7,020 nucleotides of DNA from Allobaculum sp. (GCA_014803815.1 JAAVAY010000029.1:1-7020); one strand, 5' to 3'. Counted from the first letter of the stretch, positions 1-5,699 are shown. The notes: generated by a model not told the origin, from the sequence alone. Numbers and translations are program-made.

Positions 1-37
1 ATTTTTCAGGTTGAATAAAAGCGAAAGAAAAACCGGT

Positions 38-66
38 TTGCCTATCGTCAAAAAGAAGTCTATAAT
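38..66 (+). promoter_or_regulatory. Sigma-A type promoter of the alaS T-box leader
   Basis: The -10 box is a perfect TATAAT at 61-66. Exactly 17 bases upstream is TTGCCT at 38-43, which matches 4 of 6 positions of TTGACA. Transcription should begin about 7 bases downstream, near G72-G74. That is where the first base-paired strand of the T-box stem I (GCAG, 74-77) begins, so promoter and RNA structure agree with each other. The bases before it (1-37) show no other feature. Confidence 0.8.
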
Positions 67-73
67 CGCTTGT

Positions 74-282
74 GCAGTCAAGAAGGGGAAAAGTAAGCAG
101 GACTTCCGCGCTAAAGAGAGCAGCTGTATGGTGAAAAGCTGACCGGAACTTGCCCAAAGGCCGCCCTGGAGCTGCCGCTTCCAGCGATAGCGGAATAAAT
201 TGAGAGTGCCTTTGCCCGATGCGAAGGTAAACTGGGATGGTAACGCGTATTCACGTTCCTGGATGACAGGGGCGTTTTTTTT
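74..282 (+). promoter_or_regulatory. T-box riboswitch, alanine-specific (specifier GCC), upstream of alaS
   Basis: This leader senses the charging state of tRNA-Ala: uncharged tRNA stabilises an antiterminator and allows alaS transcription. Stem I can be drawn in full. The basal helix is GCAG 74-77 with CTGC 172-175. A purine-rich internal loop (78-83 / 168-171) fits the usual GA or k-turn element. Next is AGGG 84-87 with CCCT 164-167, then the specifier loop, which has AGTA at 92-95 opposite 154-163. The upper helices are 97-101/149-153 and 104-108/144-148. The conserved AAAGAGAG follows at 113-120, and the apical hairpin CAGCT/AGCTG (121-125/137-141) has GGTG in its loop. In the 3' side of the specifier loop, GCC at 160-162 is the only alanine codon, so it should read tRNA-Ala with anticodon GGC. 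A stem III-like hairpin is at 207-229. The antiterminator is CTGGGA 232-237 with TCCTGG 257-262, plus GCG 245-247 with CGT 254-256, around the bulge TGGTAAC 238-244. TGGT can pair with tRNA 3' ACCA, matching the discriminator A of tRNA-Ala. The bulge differs from the usual TGGNACC by one base. Confidence 0.93.
253..282 (+). terminator. Regulated intrinsic terminator of the alaS T-box
   Basis: ACGTTCCTG (253-261) pairs with CAGGGGCGT (267-275) around the loop GATGA, with two G-T wobbles. An eight-T tract (275-282) follows. The 5' arm (253-262) is also the 3' side of the antiterminator, so the two structures exclude each other. This is the expected switch: charged tRNA-Ala gives termination, uncharged tRNA-Ala gives readthrough into alaS. 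Confidence 0.88.
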
Positions 283-330
283 ATGTTTGGCCTTTGGGTC
301 CAAACGTCTAACCAGAAAGGAAATTTAACT

Positions 331-2967
331 ATGAAGCAATTAACTGGAAACCAAGTGCGTCAAATGTTCTTGGATTACTTTGCCTCTAAAGATCACATGA
401 TCGAACCAGGGGCTAGCTTAGTTCCTCATAACGATCCAACTTTGTTGTGGATTAATGCGGGGGTTGCTGCTTTAAAAAAATATTTTGATGGTTCTGAAAA
501 ACCAAAGAAAAATCGCATTGCCAACGCGCAAAAATCCATTCGTACTAACGATATTGAAAATGTGGGCAAAACAGCTCGTCATCACACCTTTTTTGAGATG
601 CTCGGAAATTTCTCCATCGGCGATTACTTCAAAAAAGAAGCTATTCCTTTTGCTTGGGAGTTTTTAACGAGTCCAGAATGGATCGGCTTTGACAAAGATA
701 AACTCTATATCACGGTGTACACCGACGATGATGAAGCCTATCGTATTTGGACCGAAGTTTGTGGTGTGGATCCAAGTCACATTTTGAAGACAAAAGAAAA
801 CTTCTGGGAAATCGGAAAAGGGCCAGGTGGACCTGATACAGAAATCCATTTCGATCGTGGTCCTGAATACGATCCCCAAGGACTTGGCGAAAAGCTTTTC
901 TTTGAGGAAATGGAAAACGATCGCTATATCGAAGTGTGGAATGTTGTATTTAGTCAATACGATTGCGATCCAGAACTCGATCGCCATGATTATAAAGAAT
1001 TGCCTCAGAAAAACATCGATACAGGAATGGGCTTAGAGCGCTTAGTCGCTTTAATTCAAGGTGGAGAAACCAACTTTGATACCGATTTGTTCTTACCCAT
1101 CATTCACGCTACCCAAGAGCTTTCCGGTGTTCCTTATGCAGGCGATAACAAAATGGCTTATCGTGTCATTGCGGACCACATTCGAACTCTTGTCTTTGCT
1201 CTTTCTGATGGAGCAAGCTTCTCCAATTCTGGACGTGGCTATGTCTTACGCCGCGTATTGCGTCGAGCCGTTCGCTTTGGATTGAAACTTGGCTTAGATG
1301 AACCCTTCCTTTATAAACTCGTTCCTGTTGTAGCGGAAAATATGAAGGATTTCTATCCTTATTTAATGGAGAGCGTAGAGAAAAACCAAAAGCTCATCCG
1401 TCAAGAAGAGGAATCCTTTAAAAAGACTCTCAAAAATGGTCAAGCCTTATTGGACGAAGAAATCGCCAAAGCTAAAGACAATGGCCATAACAAGCTTTCC
1501 GGCGAAGTGACTTTCAAACTATACGATACGTATGGCTTTCCCTTCGAGATGACCCAAGAAATCGTGGAGGAAAATGGATTACAAGCCCTTCGTGAGGAAT
1601 TTGATATCCAAATGGCCGAACAAAAAGCCCGTGCACGTGCGGCTCGTGGTAAGCAAGACTCCTTTGCAAGCCAAAATGAAGAGTTGATGAATTTTATGGA
1701 GCCTTGTGAATTCAATGGCTATGACAATCTCGAAGAAGAAGGAACGATCATTGCTCTTTTCAAAGATGGCCATATGGTGGACTCCTTAGAAGATGAAGGA
1801 CAAGTTATTTTGGATGTCACGCCTTTCTATGTTCAATCCGGTGGTCAAGTAGCTGATATTGGAACTTTGAGTTCAGATACAGTCCAAGCCAATGTGGTGG
1901 ATGGCATTAAAACCCGTAACAAACAACACTTGTTGCAAGTGGAAGTAAAAGAGGGAATGCTCCACAAAGGCGATAAAGTTTTACAACGTGTCGATGCCAA
2001 ACGTCGTATGGATACCACGGCTAACCACTCAGCGACCCATCTTTTACAATCCGCTTTAAAATCCGTTTTAGGCGATCAAATTCATCAAGCGGGTAGCTAT
2101 GTAGGTCCTGATTATTTGCGCTTTGACTTTAACTATCGCGATAAACTCACTAACGAACAGCTTGCAGCTATTGAAAATGCCGTCAATGTCATGATTGAAG
2201 ATGCTTGGCCTGTTACAAAAGAAATCATGTCTTTAGAAGAGGCTCAAAAAACAGGAGCTACGGCTCTTTTTGATGAAAAATATGGTGACGAAGTGCGCGT
2301 TGTCACAATGGGAGACGTATCTAAAGAATTTTGTGCGGGCTGCCATGTCAATAACACGGAAGAAATCGGTGTGTTGAAAGTAGTTGGCGAAGAATCCATC
2401 GGAAGTGATACCCGTCGTATTACCGCTAAAACAAGAAAAGCCGCGTATGATGAATTTGCTTCTCAACAAAAAGTCTTGGAACACATTGCTAAAACGGCTA
2501 AAGCCAATGGCTTAAAAGGTCTTGATTCCAAGATTGATTCTTCTTTCGATCAAATGAAAGAGATGCAAAAAGAAATCACCGAGCTGAAAAACCAGATCTT
2601 CACCCTCAAATCCAAAGAATGGGCCAGTGAAGCCAAAGACATCAACGGTTTACAGATTTTAACCAAATCGGTAAGCGGCATGGATGGAAAAGCGCTCAAA
2701 GACATTGCTTCTTCCTTAAAAGGAGCCAACGAAAATATGATCGTCTGTCTCATCTCTTCCGATCATGGCAAACTCACCATTGTCGCGGGAGCTGGAAAAG
2801 AAGCGATCAAACGTGGAGCACACGCTGGAAAATTGGTAAAAGAAGTCGCTGCGATCACGAATGGTCGTGGTGGAGGAAAACCCGATTTAGCCCAAGCGGG
2901 TGGTAGTGATGCCTCTAAAATCGGCGAAGCTTTGGCAAAAGTAGAAGAATTAAGTCAAACGCTTTAA
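331..2967 (+). CDS. alaS: Alanine--tRNA ligase (AlaRS)
   Basis: This cytoplasmic class II synthetase charges tRNA-Ala and hydrolyses mischarged Ser- or Gly-tRNA-Ala. The product is 878 residues, close to the family norm (E. coli about 876). The catalytic core is clear: RHHTFFEMLGNFSIGDYF ends near residue 99, and the motif 3 region GMGLERL is at 232-238. The editing domain keeps the zinc ligands H566xxxH570 (HSATH) and C668xxxH672 (CAGCH). They fall within two residues of the E. coli positions as I recall them. The C-terminal DHHA1-type domain ends with GRGGGKPDLAQAGG near 844-857. I chose the ATG at 331 because AAAGGAAA (316-323) lies just upstream and MKQLTGNQVRQMF is the normal AlaRS beginning. 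An in-frame ATG at 283 would add 16 unrelated residues, has no binding site and abuts the terminator T-tract. The gene stands alone between its T-box and a strong terminator. The motif usually written CGGTH reads CAGCH here, but the CxxxH spacing is intact. Confidence 0.98.
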   Translation: MKQLTGNQVRQMFLDYFASKDHMIEPGASLVPHNDPTLLWINAGVAALKKYFDGSEKPKKNRIANAQKSIRTNDIENVGKTARHHTFFEMLGNFSIGDYFKKEAIPFAWEFLTSPEWIGFDKDKLYITVYTDDDEAYRIWTEVCGVDPSHILKTKENFWEIGKGPGGPDTEIHFDRGPEYDPQGLGEKLFFEEMENDRYIEVWNVVFSQYDCDPELDRHDYKELPQKNIDTGMGLERLVALIQGGETNFDTDLFLPIIHATQELSGVPYAGDNKMAYRVIADHIRTLVFALSDGASFSNSGRGYVLRRVLRRAVRFGLKLGLDEPFLYKLVPVVAENMKDFYPYLMESVEKNQKLIRQEEESFKKTLKNGQALLDEEIAKAKDNGHNKLSGEVTFKLYDTYGFPFEMTQEIVEENGLQALREEFDIQMAEQKARARAARGKQDSFASQNEELMNFMEPCEFNGYDNLEEEGTIIALFKDGHMVDSLEDEGQVILDVTPFYVQSGGQVADIGTLSSDTVQANVVDGIKTRNKQHLLQVEVKEGMLHKGDKVLQRVDAKRRMDTTANHSATHLLQSALKSVLGDQIHQAGSYVGPDYLRFDFNYRDKLTNEQLAAIENAVNVMIEDAWPVTKEIMSLEEAQKTGATALFDEKYGDEVRVVTMGDVSKEFCAGCHVNNTEEIGVLKVVGEESIGSDTRRITAKTRKAAYDEFASQQKVLEHIAKTAKANGLKGLDSKIDSSFDQMKEMQKEITELKNQIFTLKSKEWASEAKDINGLQILTKSVSGMDGKALKDIASSLKGANENMIVCLISSDHGKLTIVAGAGKEAIKRGAHAGKLVKEVAAITNGRGGGKPDLAQAGGSDASKIGEALAKVEELSQTL

Positions 2968-3005
2968 GCGCTTCCTCTTTTCAATCCACTAAAAAGAGAG
3001 GTGTT

Positions 3006-3036
3006 GGCCTGTTTTCCATAAACAGGCCTTTTTTTT
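3006..3036 (+). terminator. Intrinsic terminator after alaS
   Basis: A perfect 9-bp stem, GGCCTGTTT (3006-3014) with AAACAGGCC (3020-3028), has a five-base loop and is followed directly by eight T (3029-3036). It lies 38 bases after the alaS stop codon. It separates alaS transcriptionally from ireB. Confidence 0.93.
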
Positions 3037-3074
3037 AGAAAAAAAGTTACCACGAAATTTTTAGCTCTTCTTAT

Positions 3075-3103
3075 TTGTCAAACGTCTCAAGGTAAGCTAT
3101 GGT
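3075..3103 (+). promoter_or_regulatory. Candidate distal promoter for ireB-ruvX
   Basis: TTGTCA (3075-3080, 5 of 6 to TTGACA) and TATGGT (3098-3103, 4 of 6 to TATAAT) are separated by exactly 17 bases, shortly after the alaS terminator. A start near 3110 would give a leader of about 250 bases before ireB. The -10 box is not strong, and a second candidate lies closer to the gene. Confidence 0.5.
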
Positions 3104-3301
3104 AAGGTGCCTCACGTACTTTGGAAAAGGGAAAAATCGGAGGATTTAAGTCCTCTGTGAGCGAAAATTTTAAAAATCCTGTTAAGGTATTTAAAAACAT
3201 CTATCTATCTCTCTTTCTTTTCTCTTTGCGCGCAAGAGAATCCCAAAAAAGGGGGCTTTTTCTTAGCCTTCTGGCTCAAAAGTGGGGAAATGGCTCTTTC
3301 C
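3104..3301 (+). other. Gene-free leader region with potential RNA structure
   Basis: No convincing gene lies between the alaS terminator and ireB. If transcribed from the distal promoter, the RNA would begin with a nested structure. CTCAC (3111-3115) can pair with GTGAG (3157-3161), and inside it GAGGA (3140-3144) pairs with TCCTC (3151-3155). Further on, a pyrimidine-rich run (about 3201-3227) leads into a hairpin, TCTC/GAGA (3221-3224/3236-3239) enclosing the palindrome TTGCGCGCAA with one bulged T. Then AGCC at 3265-3268 can pair either with GGCT 3254-3257 or with GGCT 3273-3276, which are mutually exclusive choices. I recognise no known riboswitch class. An open frame at 3121-3360 has a TTG start, no ribosome binding site and no recognisable protein. 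Confidence 0.4.
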
Positions 3302-3330
3302 TTTTCAAGGATGGGGGATGGGTGTATGAT
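3302..3330 (+). promoter_or_regulatory. Candidate proximal promoter for ireB-ruvX
   Basis: TTTTCA (3302-3307, 4 of 6 to TTGACA) lies 17 bases upstream of TATGAT (3325-3330, 5 of 6 to TATAAT). Transcription would start near 3337, leaving a short leader of about 25 bases that contains the ireB ribosome binding site. By -10 quality and position this is at least as good as the distal candidate; both may be used. Confidence 0.5.
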
Positions 3331-3361
3331 AAAAGCGCTTTACTAAAAGGGGGGCGTTGAC

Positions 3362-3613
3362 GTGGCTCATATTACAGAAACAATGATGTTTATGACGGAT
3401 GAAATTCGTCGTGAGAACATTAAGCGAATGCTTCGGGAAGTCTCTGAAGCTCTTGAAGAGCGAGGCTACAATTCTGGGACGCAGATTGCGGGATATCTCG
3501 TGAGTGGGGATCCTGCCTACATCTCTTCCTACAAGGACGCCCGAAACAACATCCAAAAATTTGAACGCTATATGATCATCGAAGAACTTGTAAAGGATTA
3601 CTTGGATAAATAA
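3362..3613 (+). CDS. ireB: IreB family regulatory phosphoprotein (UPF0297, YrzL-like)
   Basis: This small cytoplasmic protein has 83 residues, close to the family length. In Enterococcus faecalis, IreB is a substrate of the PASTA kinase IreK and of phosphatase IreP, and it dampens cephalosporin resistance. It is recognisable by the pattern LREVSEALEERGYN (residues 22-35), QIAGYLVSGDPAYI (about 38-51) and the helical tail ERYMIIEELVKDYL. The GTG start at 3362 is supported by a run of six G preceded by four A (3345-3354), 7 bases upstream. The next in-frame ATG (3383) would remove the N-terminal segment that carries the regulatory threonines in the family. Here the N-terminus is MAHITETMMF, with threonines at 5 and 7; E. 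faecalis IreB is phosphorylated at Thr4 and Thr7 as I recall. ruvX starts 5 bases after the stop. No cognate kinase is in the window, so the signalling role is inferred from the family. Confidence 0.93.
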   Translation: MAHITETMMFMTDEIRRENIKRMLREVSEALEERGYNSGTQIAGYLVSGDPAYISSYKDARNNIQKFERYMIIEELVKDYLDK

Positions 3614-3618
3614 TCATT

Positions 3619-4053
3619 ATGGAACGGATTATTGGACTGGATTTAGGCTCCGTGACTTGCGGAATTGCGATTAGTGATCCGCTTGGCATGATTGCTCGAG
3701 CCTTAACGACTGTACGATTTGAACCCGATGATTATGAGCAAGCTCTTGAAGAAGTTCTCAAGATTTGCCAAGAGAACAAAGTCAAAAGTGTTGTGCTTGG
3801 CCTGCCTAAACATATGAATGGCGATATTGGCGTTCGTGGTGAAATCTCGCAAGATTTCGCCAAAATGCTCGAAGAACACGGAATTCATGTGGATCTTTGG
3901 GATGAGCGCTTAACGACGGTAGCAGCGGAACGTCTTTTGATTTCGGCTGACGTATCGCGTAAAAAGCGCAAGAAAGTCATAGATAAGATGGCTGCTGTGC
4001 AAATTCTGCAAAGTTTCCTTGATCGGAAAAACGGTGGCCTGACTTCATTTTAA
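3619..4053 (+). CDS. ruvX: Holliday junction resolvase-like / pre-16S rRNA nuclease RuvX (YqgF)
   Basis: This RNase H-fold nuclease family is linked to maturation of the 16S rRNA 5' end and was earlier annotated as a putative Holliday junction resolvase. The 144-residue product matches the usual length. Visible motifs are IGLDLGSVTCGIAISDPLG (residues 5-23, acidic residue D8), VVLGLPKHMNG (58-68), WDERLTT (94-100, E96) and DKMAAVQILQ (122-131, D122). D8, E96 and D122 are the likely metal-binding acids by family pattern. The ATG at 3619 is 5 bases after the ireB stop. Only a weak GGATAA (3604-3609) precedes it, so translation is probably coupled to ireB. A terminator follows 11 bases after the stop. 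The gene lies downstream of ireB as in B. subtilis (yrzL-yrrK). Whether the main substrate is rRNA or DNA cannot be decided from sequence. Confidence 0.95.
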   Translation: MERIIGLDLGSVTCGIAISDPLGMIARALTTVRFEPDDYEQALEEVLKICQENKVKSVVLGLPKHMNGDIGVRGEISQDFAKMLEEHGIHVDLWDERLTTVAAERLLISADVSRKKRKKVIDKMAAVQILQSFLDRKNGGLTSF

Positions 4054-4064
4054 AAATTGTGGTA

Positions 4065-4099
4065 GGGGCTAACTCAAGAAGGTTTGCCCCTTTTCTTTT
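4065..4099 (+). terminator. Intrinsic terminator after ruvX
   Basis: GGGGC (4065-4069) pairs with GCCCC (4086-4090). After a T-T mismatch, AAC (4071-4073) pairs with GTT (4082-4084) around an eight-base loop. TTTTCTTTT (4091-4099) follows. The mismatch and the C in the tail suggest moderate strength with possible readthrough into the next gene pair. Confidence 0.8.
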
Positions 4100-4186
4100 G
4101 ACTTACACTTCAACAGTTTGGATGGAGTTCGAAGTCTTTGTAGAAGCTTTAGCTTCCCTTAACCTGAATTGGAAGGAGATTCAAAT
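4100..4186 (+). promoter_or_regulatory. Upstream region of DUF1292-mltG with small hairpin and strong RBS
   Basis: The region between the ruvX terminator and the DUF1292 gene holds a compact hairpin, GAAGC (4143-4147) with GCTTC (4152-4156) and a TTTA loop, not followed by a T-tract. It also holds a strong ribosome binding site, AAGGAG (4173-4178), 8 bases before the ATG. The best promoter guess is TTGGAT (4118-4123) with TAGAAG (4141-4146), 17 bases apart, but both boxes are poor. TTGACT at 4098-4103 is a good -35 with no acceptable -10 at the right distance. Expression may depend partly on readthrough. Confidence 0.35.
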
Positions 4187-4450
4187 ATGTTAGACTCAAA
4201 TTCTTTTTATGTAGTGGATGAAAATGGTGATGAAAAACGCATGGTGATTTTGTTCACCTTTGATAATAAGGATTACGGCAAATCGTATGTCGTATTCCAA
4301 GATCCTGAAGGGGCAGCGGATGAAATCCAAGCCTGCGGCTACACCGATGAAGGAGAATTGTTCCCCATCGAATCCGATGAAGAATGGGATATGGTGGAAG
4401 AAGTCATCAATACCTTTTTAGATACTGAGGACGCCACGGATGACGAGTAA
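4187..4450 (+). CDS. DUF1292 domain protein (YrzB-like)
   Basis: This is a conserved Bacillota protein of unknown function, 87 residues here, about the usual size for the family. It is strongly acidic, especially at the C-terminus, with no signal peptide or membrane segment, so it is probably cytoplasmic. The family pattern is visible: an early strand with KRMVILFTFDNKDYGKSYVVF, then a middle part around DEIQACGYTDEGELFPI, then SDEEWDMVEEVINTF (about 64-78). The ATG at 4187 was chosen because AAGGAG sits 8 bases upstream; the longer frame from a TTG at 4169 would place that binding site inside the coding region. The last 11 bases overlap the start of mltG, so the two genes are almost surely co-transcribed and translationally coupled. 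The position between ruvX and mltG is the same as for yrzB in B. subtilis. I do not assign a molecular role. Confidence 0.92.
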   Translation: MLDSNSFYVVDENGDEKRMVILFTFDNKDYGKSYVVFQDPEGAADEIQACGYTDEGELFPIESDEEWDMVEEVINTFLDTEDATDDE

Positions 4451-5570
4451 GACGAGTGAGGCTCGCCAAGAAAAAAAGAAAAAACGAAAGCGAAGACGCA
4501 TTATGCTTCTCGTGGCTATAGCAGCTTTAATCGTCGCTTTAGTCGGGGGACTAGGGACCTTTATTTGGTACAAACAAGGCCTGAAAGCTGTGGGAACTAA
4601 TGGTGATGAAACAATTGCGGTGGAAATTAAAGAAGGAGAAAGTCTTGATGCTTTGTTAGAAGATTTAAAAGCAAAAGATCTCATTCGTTCCGTATCCGCT
4701 GCCAAACTGTATACTGCTTTTCATGATACGCCTCGCTATGCTGGAATTTTTGATCTAAATCAAGGCATGAACGTGGAAACTCTGTTTAAAACGATTAGCG
4801 ATCCCGCCAATGCACAACTCAGCTATGTGATTGTCACCATTCCCGAAGGGGAATGGGCTAAAGACATCGCCCAAATTATTGCCGATGCCATTCCCAATAT
4901 CACTAAAGAGGACTTATTGACGTTATGGAACGATTCGGAATACATCGACTCTCTTGCAGGACTTTATTCCTTTATCGATCCAAGTGTATTGAACAACGAT
5001 CAATTTTTTGTCAAACTCGAAGGGTATTTATTTCCTGATACTTACTACATCGATTTTGATTTGAACGCGGATCAAATTACGCGGATGTTGTTGGATCAAT
5101 TTGGAGTGGTGTATGAAAAATATCGCCCTCAAATCGAGGCCTCTCCCTACTCGCTCGAACAAATTTTAACTTTAGCGAGTATGATTCAATTTGAAAGCGG
5201 AAGTGTCTCGGAAATGGCTGATATTGCGGGAGTCTTTTACAATCGGTTGAACGCCAATATGCCCTTACAAAGTTCGGTTACGGTGTGCTATGCCTTATAC
5301 GATCAGTTTAGTAGTCCAGAGCAATGCGAAACGCAATACGACATCGCCTCTCCCTATAACACCTATCAAAATGCGGGCTTACCGATTGGTCCCATTTTAA
5401 ATCCAGGCGAAGCGGCCATTGCGGCCGCGCTATCTCCTGCTCAAAATGACTACTTGTTTTTTGTAGGAGATATTTATGGAGATGGAACCACTCACTTTGC
5501 TACGACGTATGAAGAGCATTTAGCCAATATTGAAAAATACAACTTGAACTTAAGCTCTCAATCTCAATAA
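4440..5570 (+). CDS. mltG: Endolytic murein transglycosylase MltG (YceG-like)
   Basis: This membrane-anchored lytic transglycosylase cleaves nascent glycan strands, and is thought to set strand length and release them from the membrane. The 376-residue product starts with a very basic cytoplasmic segment (KKKKRKRRR, 12-20). A single membrane helix follows (about 21-44), then an extracytoplasmic LysM-like region (about 57-125) and the YceG catalytic domain (about 130-370). Conserved blocks are VTIPEGEWAKDIAQII, LEGYLFPDTYYI (193-204), LASMIQFESG (245-254), FYNRL (266-270), SPYNTYQNAGLPIGPILNPG (304-323) and FFVGD. E252 aligns with the catalytic E218 of E. coli MltG, while the preceding conserved acid (ASIIEKE in E. 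coli) is Q250 here. LQSDPTV of many homologues reads LQSSVTV (277-283). The ATG at 4440 follows GAGGA (4427-4431) by 8 bases and overlaps the DUF1292 gene by 11 bases. The next ATG, at residue 22, would remove the basic anchor segment. Confidence 0.95.
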   Translation: MTSKTSEARQEKKKKRKRRRIMLLVAIAALIVALVGGLGTFIWYKQGLKAVGTNGDETIAVEIKEGESLDALLEDLKAKDLIRSVSAAKLYTAFHDTPRYAGIFDLNQGMNVETLFKTISDPANAQLSYVIVTIPEGEWAKDIAQIIADAIPNITKEDLLTLWNDSEYIDSLAGLYSFIDPSVLNNDQFFVKLEGYLFPDTYYIDFDLNADQITRMLLDQFGVVYEKYRPQIEASPYSLEQILTLASMIQFESGSVSEMADIAGVFYNRLNANMPLQSSVTVCYALYDQFSSPEQCETQYDIASPYNTYQNAGLPIGPILNPGEAAIAAALSPAQNDYLFFVGDIYGDGTTHFATTYEEHLANIEKYNLNLSSQSQ

Positions 5571-5571
5571 G

Positions 5572-5604
5572 GAGTGGTTGATCCCCTCTTTATCGTTTAT
5601 TTTG
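5572..5604 (+). terminator. Possible weak terminator after mltG
   Basis: GAGTGG (5572-5577) can pair with CCCCTC (5583-5588) around the loop TTGAT, with one T-C mismatch. A broken T-rich stretch follows, TTTATCGTTTATTTTG (5589-5604). The stem is short and the tail interrupted, so termination would be partial. It begins one base after the mltG stop codon. Confidence 0.35.
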
Positions 5605-5613
5605 TGTTACAAT
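5605..5613 (+). promoter_or_regulatory. Extended -10 promoter of greA
   Basis: TGTTACAAT is a TGn element joined to TACAAT (5608-5613, 5 of 6 to TATAAT). No good -35 lies at 16-18 bases, which is typical of extended -10 promoters. Transcription would start near 5620, giving greA an 80-base leader. Confidence 0.6.
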
Positions 5614-5646
5614 TCTAAATACTGCATCAAAGCGAAAGGAAAAAAT

Positions 5647-5688
5647 CCGCTCTTTTTCTCATCGATCTTTTAAAGATCTAAAAAGCGG
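5647..5688 (+). promoter_or_regulatory. Long hairpin in the greA leader next to the RBS
   Basis: CCGCT (5647-5651) pairs with AGCGG (5684-5688). Past a C-A mismatch the helix can extend by a few T-A pairs. Inside, GATCTT (5664-5669) pairs with AAGATC (5673-5678) around TTA. The 3' arm ends one base before AGGA (5690-5693), the greA ribosome binding site. No T-tract follows, so it is not a standard terminator. It could hold the ribosome site in or out of reach, protect the mRNA end or pause RNA polymerase; which of these is not visible from sequence. Confidence 0.55.
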
Positions 5689-5699
5689 TAGGATCAATC

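Noticed and set aside
65..188. Pairing of ATCGCT (65-70) with AGCGAT (183-188) as the base of T-box stem I
   Set aside because: The 5' arm overlaps the TATAAT box and lies upstream of the expected transcription start, so it would not be in the RNA. GCAG/CTGC (74-77/172-175) is the better basal helix.
283..330. In-frame ATG at 283 that would extend alaS by 16 residues
   Set aside because: It abuts the terminator T-tract and has no ribosome binding site. The added residues do not belong to the AlaRS family, whereas the ATG at 331 has AAAGGAAA upstream and a typical AlaRS N-terminus.
664..987. 107-codon open frame on the minus strand inside alaS
   Set aside because: It lies antisense to the highly conserved AlaRS catalytic core, with no binding site or recognisable protein; it is a shadow of the real gene.
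3121..3360. 79-codon open frame before ireB on the + strand
   Set aside because: It needs a TTG start without a binding site and has a low-complexity composition. It resembles no family I know and covers candidate promoters and hairpins.
3305..3556. 83-codon open frame on the minus strand over ireB
   Set aside because: It is antisense to ireB, whose protein is clearly conserved, and has no supporting signals.
4098..4103. TTGACT as the -35 box of a promoter for DUF1292-mltG
   Set aside because: No acceptable -10 sequence lies 15-19 bases downstream, and the hexamer overlaps the T-tail of the ruvX terminator.
4169..4186. TTG start extending the DUF1292 protein by 6 residues
   Set aside because: It would place the strong AAGGAG binding site inside the coding sequence; the ATG at 4187 is correctly spaced from it.
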